Below, one piece after another: positions 24,053 to 32,915 of a DNA stretch of 64,000 bases. The position numbers and the translations under genes are program-made. The stretch is from Methylobacterium sp. NEAU K. GTDB taxonomy: Bacteria > Pseudomonadota > Alphaproteobacteria > Rhizobiales > Beijerinckiaceae. The notes below the pieces were generated by a model. It was not told the DNA's origin. It did no database searches and saw nothing but the letters and a program-made list of their open reading frames with translations. The stretch lies in assembly GCF_030700285.1 (NCBI RefSeq), contig NZ_JAUYZJ010000005.1:124001-188000 (forward strand), read 5' to 3'. Numbering within the stretch: position 1 is the first letter of the stretch; the number at the start of each line of letters is the position of its first letter.

Positions 24053-26275
24053 TCAGGCGGCGCTCAGACGCAGCTCGCCGGCCGCGACCTCGGCCGGCCG
24101 GTCCTGGGCGACCAGGATCTGTCCGGCCCCCGCCTCTTCCGCGATGGCGTAGAGATCGGCCAGGGCGGGATCCTCGGCAGACGCGTTCGAGGCGACGATG
24201 ACGCTGTCCATATAACCGGCGACGAGTTCGAGAAGGTCGACGGCACCGGGGACGGCGTGAAGACGGCACACCACCCAGTCATAGGCTTCCGCCATGGCCT
24301 CGAATGTCAGGTTCAGGGCGTCCTGCTCCGCGAATAGCGCCGCTGCGTCGGCGCGCCCGGTCTCGATCCGGTGGACGCTGCCGTCGGGCCGGGCCTGGAT
24401 CACGTCCAGGAATGCGGCCTGTCCGGCCACGAGATCGGTGAAGCCGAGATCGCCCGAACCGGCGCCCGAACCGTTCAGCTCCACGGTGACGACGCTCGCG
24501 TTGCGGCCGAGGGCGCGGACCAGCGCCTCGGGCAGCGGCTGCTCGCCGCGGGACAGTTCCGTCTCCATGATCAGGATCCGGCGTCCGGACCGATCGCCCG
24601 GCTCCCGGGTGGCGGACGAGATCCGCGCGATCAGGGGCGCGAGGTCGTAAGCCTCGGCCGCCGTCCTCGGGTTCGACCGTTCGACCGATGCCGCCGCCGA
24701 GGCGGCCGGCTCTGCGCCGTCCGCAGGCTCGGACCAGCGCGCCGGCGGCATCGCTTCCGGAAAGGTGAAGCGCGGCCGCTCCAGTTCCGGCTCGCGACGC
24801 GGGCGCCGAGCCGCTGGATCGAAACTGGAATCCGAATCGGCTTCCGCCCGGCCGGACTCGGCCAGCAGCGCGCTCGCGAGCACCCCGCCGACCGCCAGCA
24901 TCAGCGTCACGAGGGTAGCGAAGCCGATGATGGGCCACTTCTTGGGGAAGGACGGGACTTCGGGGGTCACCGCCCGCGAGACGATTCGGGCATCGGCCGG
25001 CGTGGCGCTCTCGCCGTCGCGCGCCGCCGCCTCGCGATAGCGGGACAGGTAGGATTCGAGCTGCTCGCGCTGCGCCTTCGCCTCCCGCTCCAGCGCACGG
25101 AGCTGGATCTCGCTGGAATTGCCCTTGACGACCACGTCCTGCTGGCTGTCCACCGCCGCCTGCAGGCTCTCCACCCGGGAGCCGGCGATCTTGGCGTCGT
25201 TCTCCAGCGTGCGCACCACGCGCTCGGCCGAGGTCTTGATCTGCAAGTCGAGGTCATCGAGCTGCGCGTGCAGCTCCTTGATCCGCGGATGCGCCGGAAG
25301 CAACGTCCGTGACTCGAGCGCGAGCTGCGCCCGCACTGCGATACGGTTCTCGACGATGCGCCGGATCACCTCGTTGTTGGCGACGTCAGCGATCTCGAAG
25401 GCGCGGCCATCCTTGATCAGGTCCTTGATCGCCTTCACCTTGCCGGCGAGATCGGCCTTGAGAATCCGGGCCTGGGAGAGCTGGCTCGAGAGTTCGCCGA
25501 GCTGCTGCGTGGTCAGCGGCTGACCTGTGCTGCCGGTGCTGCCGACGAGTCCGTTCTTGGCCCGGTACGCCTCGACCTTCGCCTCCGCCTCGGCGACGCG
25601 CTTGCGCAAGCCGTCGATGTTGCCGCCGAGCCAGGATGAGGCGTAGCGCGCGGTATCGACCTTGTCGGCCTCGAGCGACGAGATGTAGAGCTGCGCGATG
25701 GTGTTGGCGCCGTCGGCCGCCAGTTTGGCATCCTTCGAGCGAAACTCGATAGCCAGGATGCGCGACTTGCCTGCCGGATAGACCAGCAAGTGCTCGAAAT
25801 AGGCGTCGAGGACCCGGTCCTCAGCCGGACGGTCGAGGGGATTGGCGCCGATCCCGAGCATCATCAGGACGCGCTGGATCGGGCCGATGCTGCCCACGCC
25901 CGGATCGAATTCGGGATTGCCGACGAGCTTCAGGCGGCGGATCGCCTCGCGGGCCAAGTCGCGCGACATCACCACCTGGACTTGGCTCGCCACCGCCTGC
26001 TCGTCGATCGGCGCGAGCTGATCGGCGCGGTCCTGCGCGGTCCGGGCGAAGGCCGGATCGCGGCTCTCCAGGATCAGCTTCGCCTCGCCGGTGTAGCGCG
26101 GGCTGACGACATTGACAAATACGCTGGCCCCGAGGGCGACCACGAGGGTCGGCCCGACGATCCAGCCGATGGATCGGCGTAGGATCTGCGGCACCTGCGC
26201 GAGGCCGAGGCCCTGGCCGGCACGGGTTTGCGGCCCGGATTCGGTCTCAGTCGAGCGCAGGCTGATACGGGACAT
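24053..26275 (-). CDS. exopolysaccharide chain-length regulator (GumC/Wzz) with degenerate tyrosine-kinase-like domain
   Basis: 740 residues. An N-terminal membrane segment (GWIVGPTLVVALGASVFVNVV) precedes the Wzz domain (SPRYTGEAKLILESRDPAFA). A long coiled-coil region (residues about 210-440) follows, then a second membrane segment with the Pro-rich entry FPKKWPIIGFATLVTLMLAVG. The cytoplasmic C-terminal domain looks like the ParA/MinD-type kinase domain of BY-kinases, but the Walker A position reads RRILIMETELSRGEQPLPEA with no GxxGxGKT/S. There is no terminal tyrosine cluster. It probably controls polymer length without kinase activity. Confidence 0.85.
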   Translation of the reverse strand: MSRISLRSTETESGPQTRAGQGLGLAQVPQILRRSIGWIVGPTLVVALGASVFVNVVSPRYTGEAKLILESRDPAFARTAQDRADQLAPIDEQAVASQVQVVMSRDLAREAIRRLKLVGNPEFDPGVGSIGPIQRVLMMLGIGANPLDRPAEDRVLDAYFEHLLVYPAGKSRILAIEFRSKDAKLAADGANTIAQLYISSLEADKVDTARYASSWLGGNIDGLRKRVAEAEAKVEAYRAKNGLVGSTGSTGQPLTTQQLGELSSQLSQARILKADLAGKVKAIKDLIKDGRAFEIADVANNEVIRRIVENRIAVRAQLALESRTLLPAHPRIKELHAQLDDLDLQIKTSAERVVRTLENDAKIAGSRVESLQAAVDSQQDVVVKGNSSEIQLRALEREAKAQREQLESYLSRYREAAARDGESATPADARIVSRAVTPEVPSFPKKWPIIGFATLVTLMLAVGGVLASALLAESGRAEADSDSSFDPAARRPRREPELERPRFTFPEAMPPARWSEPADGAEPAASAAASVERSNPRTAAEAYDLAPLIARISSATREPGDRSGRRILIMETELSRGEQPLPEALVRALGRNASVVTVELNGSGAGSGDLGFTDLVAGQAAFLDVIQARPDGSVHRIETGRADAAALFAEQDALNLTFEAMAEAYDWVVCRLHAVPGAVDLLELVAGYMDSVIVASNASAEDPALADLYAIAEEAGAGQILVAQDRPAEVAAGELRLSAA

Positions 26276-26463
26276 GAAGACGCTCTGAGCACGAAGGCCA
26301 ACCGGACGGCGCGTGATGCCCTCCGAGCGCTATTAGAGGATGTTAAGGTTGCCCAAGAGTTAAGGCGCGCCGGCGTCGGTCTGTTCGGTTACGGGCGCCT
26401 GCATGATCAAGGTTCATTAACCTTAACGGCCTAGACAACGCCGAATTGGAATCCTTTACGGCG

Positions 26464-27042
26464 ATGGTGATGAACCGGCGCGCTCTGCTCCTCGCTCTTG
26501 GCTCGACTCTGGCTCTCGGCGGATGCCTGCGTCCGACCTTCCGCACCGACCAGCTCGACGCTACCGGCACCGGCTCGATCGGCGCCCGCTATCCCCTCGC
26601 GGCCGGCGATAAGCTGCGGGTGATCGTGTTCGGGCAGGACAACCTGTCGAACATATACGCGGTCGACGGCGCGGGCCGGATCGCGATGCCGCTGATCGGG
26701 ACCGTGCAGGTCGGCGGCCAGACGACCGGCCAGGCCGCTCGGGCGATCGAGGCCAAGCTCGCGTCCGGCTTCGTTCGCGAGCCGCACGTCACCGTGGAGG
26801 TCGACACCTACCGGCCATTCTACATTCTCGGCGAGGTGACGACGTCGGGACAGTACCCGTTCGTCAACGGCATGACCGTCGAGACCGCCGTGGCGATCGC
26901 GGCGGGCTTCGGGCCCCGGGCGGCCCGGGACTACGCCGTGCTGACCCGCGACAGCGGGGGTGGGCTTGTTTCCGGCATCGTGCCGATGACCTATCCGGTC
27001 CGGCCGGGCGACACGATCGTGGTCAAGGAGCGCTTCTTCTAG
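26464..27042 (+). CDS. polysaccharide export lipoprotein (Wza/GumB-like)
   Basis: 192 residues from the ATG at 26464; ATG at 26470 or TTG at 26446 are alternatives. A lipoprotein signal (LLLALGSTLALGGC lipobox) is followed by the polysaccharide export domain (YPLAAGDKLRVIVFGQDNLS, YAVDGAGRIAMPLIGTVQVG) and one SLBB-type domain (PFYILGEVTTSGQYPFVNGM). It would form the outer-membrane channel partnered with the Wzz-like protein encoded divergently 188 bases away. Short relative to E. coli Wza (about 380), as is usual for single-SLBB exporters. Confidence 0.88.
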   Translation: MVMNRRALLLALGSTLALGGCLRPTFRTDQLDATGTGSIGARYPLAAGDKLRVIVFGQDNLSNIYAVDGAGRIAMPLIGTVQVGGQTTGQAARAIEAKLASGFVREPHVTVEVDTYRPFYILGEVTTSGQYPFVNGMTVETAVAIAAGFGPRAARDYAVLTRDSGGGLVSGIVPMTYPVRPGDTIVVKERFF

Positions 27043-27063
27043 ATCGGCCCGCCGCCGAGGCTC

Positions 27064-27699
27064 TCACTGGCCGGTCTGCCAGACATTGATCACCCGCATC
27101 GCGGTCTGCTGTGGGGGAAGCGGCGTCGCCGCAGGGGGCGGCTCCTTGTGCAGGCGCGCCACGATGCGGCGTGCCTCGTTGGCGGGCATGGAACCCACCG
27201 GAGTGAACAGGCCCGCCAGAACCTTGCGGGTGCCCTTGCTGACATAAGCCGAATTCTGGACCGGCTCGAAATCCCGCAAGGCGTGGCGCTTGTCGGGATC
27301 ACCGGCGAAGACGCGGGCGCCGGAATTCAGGACCACGATGTCTCCCGGCCGGAGAGTCTCGTCCTTCAGCAATGCCGCCGCAGCCCCGCCTTTCATGTCG
27401 ATCGGCGTCTGGCGCGCACTGACCTCCGGCTCCTTCACGTGAATCCTTACCGGGAGTGCGGCGTATCGGGTCTGGAGCCGATGGCGCGCCGCACCGAGCC
27501 GTGGTGTCGAGCGGCGGTAGGGTGTCCGATCGCCGAATGCCGCGGGGGGCTGGACCTGCTGGACCTGCTGCGGCGCCGGCCGTGCCCCGAACAGCATCTC
27601 AAGAAAGCCGATCTCGGCCGCCTGGGCGCTGGCTGCGGTCCCGGCGAGGAGCCCGGCGGCGGCCATCACGGCCAACCAGCTGCTCGTGCGAAACCTCAT
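27064..27699 (-). CDS. exported protein, unknown (exopolysaccharide region)
   Basis: 211 residues from the ATG at 27699, which has CGGAGAA 7 bases upstream. Signal peptide MRFRTSSWLAVMAAAGLLAG ends near AQA. The N-terminal mature part has Gln/Pro-rich and basic stretches. Residues about 110-190 (LRPGDIVVLNSGARVFAGD, DFEPVQNSAYVSKGTRKVLAGLF) form a compact domain. I know this kind of protein only as a conserved rhizobial/Methylobacterium hypothetical. Convergent with the export lipoprotein gene, 21 bases apart. Confidence 0.6.
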   Translation of the reverse strand: MRFRTSSWLAVMAAAGLLAGTAASAQAAEIGFLEMLFGARPAPQQVQQVQPPAAFGDRTPYRRSTPRLGAARHRLQTRYAALPVRIHVKEPEVSARQTPIDMKGGAAAALLKDETLRPGDIVVLNSGARVFAGDPDKRHALRDFEPVQNSAYVSKGTRKVLAGLFTPVGSMPANEARRIVARLHKEPPPAATPLPPQQTAMRVINVWQTGQ

Positions 27700-27887
27700 A
27701 GCGTTCTCCGGAAACGGCGTCGTTTTCGAGCGCCCGACCTTCAACCGCAAGGCGAGCGCGACGGTTCCGGAATATTGGAGCTTTGCAGCCGGACTTCGGA
27801 ACATCGTGTCGAAGATCCAATCTTCGACCCGCTACGCCAGAGATCCATTGCGCAAAACCGATCGCGCTTGCGCGGCCGGTATCTGAT

Positions 27888-28136
27888 TCAGGCCGGCGCG
27901 ACCTGCTCACCCTCGCCGATGCAGTCGAGGGCGCGTTCCACGGCGCTCACGGCGTCGAGAAGATGCTGAACCGTGCGCTCGACTTCGAGCGGGGGACGGC
28001 CCATCGCGGCAGCGCGGGCGCTTACGTCCTCGAGCTGCTCCAGCAGGGCGAGGAGGTCGCCGGCCACGGTCACGACCTCGCAGCGTGCGAGTCGCGTGAC
28101 GGTCGGGCGCGGCCGGAAGGGCAGTACATTGCTCAT
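27888..28136 (-). CDS. small hypothetical protein
   Basis: 82 residues from the ATG at 28136. Starts MSNVLPFRPRPTVTRLARCE and then forms an amphipathic helix pair (DLLALLEQLEDVSARAAAM, LEVERTVQHLLDAVSAVERAL). Cytoplasmic, no membrane segment. The MSNVLPFRPR-type N-terminus recurs in small Methylobacterium proteins. The longer in-frame extension upstream looks non-coding. No function can be proposed. Confidence 0.5.
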   Translation of the reverse strand: MSNVLPFRPRPTVTRLARCEVVTVAGDLLALLEQLEDVSARAAAMGRPPLEVERTVQHLLDAVSAVERALDCIGEGEQVAPA

Positions 28137-28404
28137 CGAGGCTGGTTGTCGCCCGAAAGCCCCCGGATTCGCCAGGGGGCGGGAGCCGCAACCGACACGA
28201 TTGCCGGCCATATCCGCCGCAAACAAGCGGAGTGGTGGATTTTCCGTGGCCGCCGCGCATCGGAGGCGGCAGAACCGATTTACGGGTCGCGGCCAAGCTT
28301 GACGGAACCTCCGCGGCCCTGACCATGCCCTAACGGCCCGCTGACCTGCTGATTCTCGGTCGATATCAATCCACCGGCCGGATCGGCTCCATTCAGGACA
28401 CGTG

Positions 28405-28620
28405 ATGCGCTTTACCCTTTTCGCTCTCTCGATGCTGACGATCGGCGGCCTGTGTGCCTGCGCCACGGACGGTCCCGACTCCCGCAGTGGTCTCGCTGAG
28501 AGCCTCAACCTCGACAACTATCGCGCCTCGAACAACACCAACGGCACCCAGACCCGCCGCGACGTCAACCGGACCTACACGCAGCCGACGCTGCCGACGA
28601 TCGGCAACCGCGGGTTCTGA
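28405..28620 (+). CDS. small lipoprotein-like exported protein
   Basis: 71 residues, ATG at 28405 preceded by AGGA. MRFTLFALSMLTIGGLCAC contains a possible lipobox (GGLC or CACA). The mature part is short, polar and Asn/Thr/Arg-rich (NNTNGTQTRRDVNRTYTQPT), so probably unstructured. Ends 19 bases from the convergent gene at 28640. Function unknown. Confidence 0.55.
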   Translation: MRFTLFALSMLTIGGLCACATDGPDSRSGLAESLNLDNYRASNNTNGTQTRRDVNRTYTQPTLPTIGNRGF

Positions 28621-28639
28621 GCCGGGCGGCGTTGACCGG

Positions 28640-29692
28640 TCAGCGCTTCGTGATCGCGTCCGCGAAGGTGGAAATGCGATTGCGGGCGTAGACCGGCAGG
28701 CCGGCGCTGATCGAGTTGCCGGTGTTGAAGCTCGAATTGCCCATCAGCACCTGCGCGGGGAGCAGGTTCTTCAGAACGGGGACGCGGGCATATTCGGCCT
28801 TTCGATCGAGAACGTCGGCCTTGATCGCAAGCGCCATGTAGGTGGTGACCACCGTCTTGGTGGGATCGTTCGGCATCGGCTGGAACACGGCCAGGAACTT
28901 GCCGAAGCGCAGGATCTGGTTGACCCAGAAGATCGTCTGCTCGAGGCCTCCGATGACCGCGGTGTCGACCTTCGTCAGCGCCTTGAGGGGCCCGTCCTGG
29001 TCGGGCCCAAGCACGCGCAACTCGCTCTGGAAGGAGACGTACTCGGCGATCTTCTTGGCCGAGCCCTCCTCGAGCTTGTTGGCCAGCTTCACGCCCAACG
29101 GCAGCTTGCCTTCGAGATCGTATCGGGACTCGATGCAGGCGCCGGCGCCCTCACACCAGGGGCGGTCTGGGCGCTTGGCGAAGGCGGCGGCCGGATCCTT
29201 GTTGGGCGTCACATCGGCGACGGTGATCGCCCGGTGCTTGATGGCCGGATCCATCTTCTGAACGAAGCCCAGATTGGCGAAGGCCTGGAGGTCGATCGCC
29301 TCGGGCGGCCGCGGGACCACGAACCGCCCCTCCGCCACGTAGACCTTCAGGGTCTCGTGCCGCGGCTTGGTGACCCCGTTCACCGTGACCGTGTAGTCGG
29401 GCTCCATGTAGCCCGGATAGGGGGCGAGCATCGCAGCCTCGGCCGGTCGCGCCTTCATCCAGTCCAGGTAAGGTATCAGCCCGTTCTCCGGGGCCGTGGG
29501 GTTGTCCCGATGGTCCGTGAACAGGACCTGGCCGGGCTTGATCGACGCCGGATCGACGGCGACCACCGAGGGAACCTCCTTGATCCGCTCGGGCCCCGGC
29601 GTCGCCGCTGTGTTGGCGGCGGGGGTCTGCGCGCAGACCGGGATGGCGGTCGTCAGGGCGAGGGCGAGGGCGGCAGGGAACTGCGTGCGCAA
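28640..29692 (-). CDS. exported protein of unknown function, downstream of PBP1
   Basis: 350 residues with an apparent TTG start at 29692 (no better ATG nearby). A signal peptide (PAALALALTTAIPVCAQ) is followed by a mature protein without recognised repeats. Features: VNGVTKPRHETLKVYVAEGRFVV, a cysteine pair in DRPWCEGAGACIESRYDLEG, and YMALAIKADVLDRKAEYARVP. It begins 27 bases after the PBP1 stop, so the two are probably co-transcribed. A cell-envelope role is plausible by context only. Confidence 0.6.
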   Translation of the reverse strand: MRTQFPAALALALTTAIPVCAQTPAANTAATPGPERIKEVPSVVAVDPASIKPGQVLFTDHRDNPTAPENGLIPYLDWMKARPAEAAMLAPYPGYMEPDYTVTVNGVTKPRHETLKVYVAEGRFVVPRPPEAIDLQAFANLGFVQKMDPAIKHRAITVADVTPNKDPAAAFAKRPDRPWCEGAGACIESRYDLEGKLPLGVKLANKLEEGSAKKIAEYVSFQSELRVLGPDQDGPLKALTKVDTAVIGGLEQTIFWVNQILRFGKFLAVFQPMPNDPTKTVVTTYMALAIKADVLDRKAEYARVPVLKNLLPAQVLMGNSSFNTGNSISAGLPVYARNRISTFADAITKR

Positions 29693-29719
29693 CGGGCGTC
29701 TCTTCGAACGGGAGGGGCG

Positions 29720-32700
29720 TCAGTAGCCCGGGTCTTCGCCGAACAAATAGTCCGGGTCGCGGCGGCGCGGCCGGCGCGTGTCGTCGTCCCCGAAGGGCGA
29801 GCGGGCGGTCTGGCCGGGCCACGGCCTGTAGGCGTCCTGGCCGTCGGAATCCAGATTTCCCTGCGCACGGCGGCCGTGCGGACGCTGACGTTCGCCGAAC
29901 GGGTCCAGGGGATCGGGCGGCGCGCGCTCGCCTGTCATGTTGCCGTAGTAGTCGCCCGCGACGCTGGCGCCGTCCTCGGCGCCGGACAGGTCGCCATCCT
30001 CGGCATCCGGCCGCATGGCGTAGAGGGTCTCGCGCGGCACGAGGCGATACTGCGTGTCGGCCAGGCGACCGTCGCCGCTCGTGCGGAAATGCTCGACGAA
30101 GCCTCCGCCCGCGATCCGCAGGCCGCTGCGCGGGTCGATCGGCAGGTCGGCGATGAAGGGGCGCGCCTCGGAGGAGGGGCCCCGCAGAGGCGTCTTCGGG
30201 ACGCCGTTTGCCCAGGCCGCCTGCAGGATAGCGGACGCGATCGGGACCGAGACATGGCCGCCGGTCTGGCCGCGGCCGAGGGTCTTGCGGCTCCCGTCGG
30301 CGTTGTCGTAGCCGACCCAGACCACCACGGTGATCTCGTTGGTGAGCCCCGCGAACCAGGCGTCGTTCTCGTTCTCGGAGGTGCCGGTCTTGCCGGCGAC
30401 GTAGGCCGAGACCTTCGCCAGCGCGGAGGCGGTCCCGTGCTGCGTCACGCCCTGCAGCATGGTCTTGAGCTGGTAGAACGCCACCCGGTCCGCCGAGCCG
30501 ATCCGCACCGGCTCCCGGGCCGCATGGGTGTAGAGCGGCTTGCCGTCGCGCTCGACCGATTCGAGCGCGTAGGGCGCCGGCCGGGCACCCTCGTTCGCCA
30601 CCGCCGCGTAGAAGCCTGCCAGATCGAGCATCCGCACCGGCTGGGCACCGAGCACGAACGGGTAGTAGGGCTCGCACTCTGCGTAGATCTGCGCCTCCAG
30701 GGCGATATCGCAGACCCGCTTGAGGCTCGCAGGGGCTTTCGGGGCGATACCCCCCTGGAGCAGCCGGGCGGTGACGAGGTTTTTCGAGAATTCGAGGCCT
30801 CTCCGAAGCGTGGTCGGGCCGGAGCCGCCGCCCTCGTAGTTCTTCGGCGACCAGGAATCGCCGGAGCCCCCGATCGGCGGCAGGGTCACGGCCGAATCCA
30901 GCACCAGGGTGTTCGGTTGGAGTCCGGCGTTCAGCGCCGCCAGGTAAGTCAGCGGCTTCAGGGTCGATCCGGGCTGGCGCACGGCCTGGGTGACCCGGTT
31001 GAGCTGGCTCAGCGGATACGAGAAGCCGCCCGCCATCGCCAGGATGCGGCCGGTCTGGTTCTCCATCACGAGCGCCGCGCCCTGAACGCTCGGCCGGACC
31101 CGGATCTGCGCGCGCGGCGCGCCGCGACCCTCGGTGAGCTTCACCCGCACCACATCGTAGAGCTGCAGCCGCCCGCGGGCGATGCCCGGCTCCAGGGTGG
31201 CGATGCGGCCGTCCGCGAGGCCGACTTTGACCGGCCCGCGGCCGGCTTCGAGCACGACCGCGATCGGCCAATGCACGTCGTAGAGGACCGGCCGCGCGCT
31301 CTCCAGCGCGAGAAGCCAGGCCGGCTTTTTCTGCGGGGTCGCCGCGTTGGCCTTCGGCCGTGTTGCCCTGTCCGGCTTGGCGGTTTGCCGGGTGACGTCC
31401 TTGGCCTCCGCGCGGGCGCCGGTCACGCTTGGGGCGGCTTGAGCCGATCCTTCCGGCGCCGGCGTCGCCGCCTGGATGCGGCGGACGCTGTCGGCAAGGT
31501 TGAGTTCGGGCCCCGGATAGGTCTGCCGCCCGGTCGCGCGTTCGTAGTTGGCGAGCCCGTCCTGCAGCGCCCCCTCGACGGCGCGCTGGAGCCCGGCGTT
31601 GATGGTCGAGCGCACCGTGAACGAGCCGGCGGTGAGCGAATCGACGCCCGCGAAGGTGCGGGCTTCCCGGTTGAGATAATCGACGACGTAGAAGCCCGTA
31701 TCCCGCCGCGCCGCCTCGATCGGCTTCAGTCCGAGATCGGCATTGATCGCGGCGTTCATCTCGGCCTCGGTGATCGTGCCGTCTTCCTTGAGGCGGGCGA
31801 GCACGTAGGCGCGCCGCTCGCGCGCCCGGTCCGGATACTTGTCCGGACTGTAGAAGTTCGGCCCCTTGGGCATGCCGGCGAGCAGCGCCGCTTCCGGCAG
31901 GGTGAGCTGCCCGACCGACTTCCCGAAGTAGCTCTCCGCCGCCATTTCGATGCCGTAGGCACCGCGGCCGAGATAGATGCCGTTGAGGTAGAGACCCAGG
32001 ATCTGCGGCTTGCCGAGGATCCGCTCCAGGCGCGACGCGACGATCATCTCGCGGATCTTGCGCTCGTAGGTGACGTCGTCGCCCACCGAGAGGTTCTTCA
32101 CAACCTGCTGGGTGATGGTCGATCCGCCGGCCGGGCGCCCCGGCGAGGCGAGGTTACCGATGAAGGCGCGGATCACCCCGCGCTCGTCGATGCCGTGGTG
32201 GCTTTCGAAGCGCTTGTCCTCGGCGGCGATGAACGCCTTCTGCACCAGCTGCGGGACCGCGGTGATCGGCACGACCAGACGGCGGCCGTTCGGCTCGAAG
32301 GTCTCGGCGAAGGGTTTGCCCGAGCCGTCGAGGATCCGGGTCATGCCGGGCAGCGCCTTGTCCCGAAGCGCTTCCGCGGTGGGCAGGTCCTTGGTGGCGT
32401 TGTCGTAGAACTCGATCACCGCCCGGGCATCGAACGGCGAGTTCGCCGGGTTCTCGCCCTTGCAGAACTGCTTGTAGCTCGTGTTCAGCTCGTTGAGGTC
32501 GAGGCCGTGCAGGATCTTCGGCGCGTCGGGACCCGCCACGCTCGACGGATCCTCCATGGCGGTGGTGATCAGCTCGTCGAGGTTGATGTCCTCGATGTCG
32601 AAGGCCTTGCGCATGTGGGCGCAGCCGTCGCGCAGCAGGCGCACGACCTCGGCCTGGTCTGTGAACGGATCGAACTGGGTCCGCACCGCGTCCGGCCGTG

Positions 32701-32758
32701 TCGTGACCTGACTCAGCGTGAGGGCGGTCGCGAACAGCTTGATCAGGATGGCGTTCAT
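29720..32758 (-). CDS. bifunctional penicillin-binding protein 1 (GT51 + transpeptidase)
   Basis: 1012 residues. The first 130 residues are an unusual soluble-looking segment after a short hydrophobic start. The GT51 domain begins near 140: AAEDKRFESHHGID (catalytic Glu180), GGSTITQQVVKNL, RKIREMIVASRLER and ILGLYLNGIYLGRGAYGIEMAAE. An Ala/Pro/Lys-rich linker (about 430-490) and an OB-like stretch precede the transpeptidase domain, with SxxK at Ser598 (RQPGSTLKPL), SKN, and KTG at Lys790 (VAGKTGTSENE). The C-terminal 100 residues are Asp/Arg/Pro-rich. It polymerises and crosslinks peptidoglycan in the periplasm. Confidence 0.92.
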   Translation of the reverse strand: MNAILIKLFATALTLSQVTTRPDAVRTQFDPFTDQAEVVRLLRDGCAHMRKAFDIEDINLDELITTAMEDPSSVAGPDAPKILHGLDLNELNTSYKQFCKGENPANSPFDARAVIEFYDNATKDLPTAEALRDKALPGMTRILDGSGKPFAETFEPNGRRLVVPITAVPQLVQKAFIAAEDKRFESHHGIDERGVIRAFIGNLASPGRPAGGSTITQQVVKNLSVGDDVTYERKIREMIVASRLERILGKPQILGLYLNGIYLGRGAYGIEMAAESYFGKSVGQLTLPEAALLAGMPKGPNFYSPDKYPDRARERRAYVLARLKEDGTITEAEMNAAINADLGLKPIEAARRDTGFYVVDYLNREARTFAGVDSLTAGSFTVRSTINAGLQRAVEGALQDGLANYERATGRQTYPGPELNLADSVRRIQAATPAPEGSAQAAPSVTGARAEAKDVTRQTAKPDRATRPKANAATPQKKPAWLLALESARPVLYDVHWPIAVVLEAGRGPVKVGLADGRIATLEPGIARGRLQLYDVVRVKLTEGRGAPRAQIRVRPSVQGAALVMENQTGRILAMAGGFSYPLSQLNRVTQAVRQPGSTLKPLTYLAALNAGLQPNTLVLDSAVTLPPIGGSGDSWSPKNYEGGGSGPTTLRRGLEFSKNLVTARLLQGGIAPKAPASLKRVCDIALEAQIYAECEPYYPFVLGAQPVRMLDLAGFYAAVANEGARPAPYALESVERDGKPLYTHAAREPVRIGSADRVAFYQLKTMLQGVTQHGTASALAKVSAYVAGKTGTSENENDAWFAGLTNEITVVVWVGYDNADGSRKTLGRGQTGGHVSVPIASAILQAAWANGVPKTPLRGPSSEARPFIADLPIDPRSGLRIAGGGFVEHFRTSGDGRLADTQYRLVPRETLYAMRPDAEDGDLSGAEDGASVAGDYYGNMTGERAPPDPLDPFGERQRPHGRRAQGNLDSDGQDAYRPWPGQTARSPFGDDDTRRPRRRDPDYLFGEDPGY

Positions 32759-32915
32759 GCGGTCCGGGCTGCGGAGGCGGGGCTGAGCCCGGCCTGGATA
32801 ACGCTATGCCGGGGCCGCTGAATAGGCGCCGCACAACGCGGCTGTTTTGAGACAGCGAACGGCAACGCTTTGGCCGGGCCCGACGTTCGTCGAACGCGCA
32901 ACGCGGGGCGGCAGC

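Noticed and set aside
28454..32821. Very long open frame of 1455 codons on the plus strand
   Set aside because: It is the antisense shadow of the PBP1 gene and its downstream neighbour; its composition is Arg/Gly/Asp/Val-rich with no domain, whereas the minus frame has complete PBP motifs.
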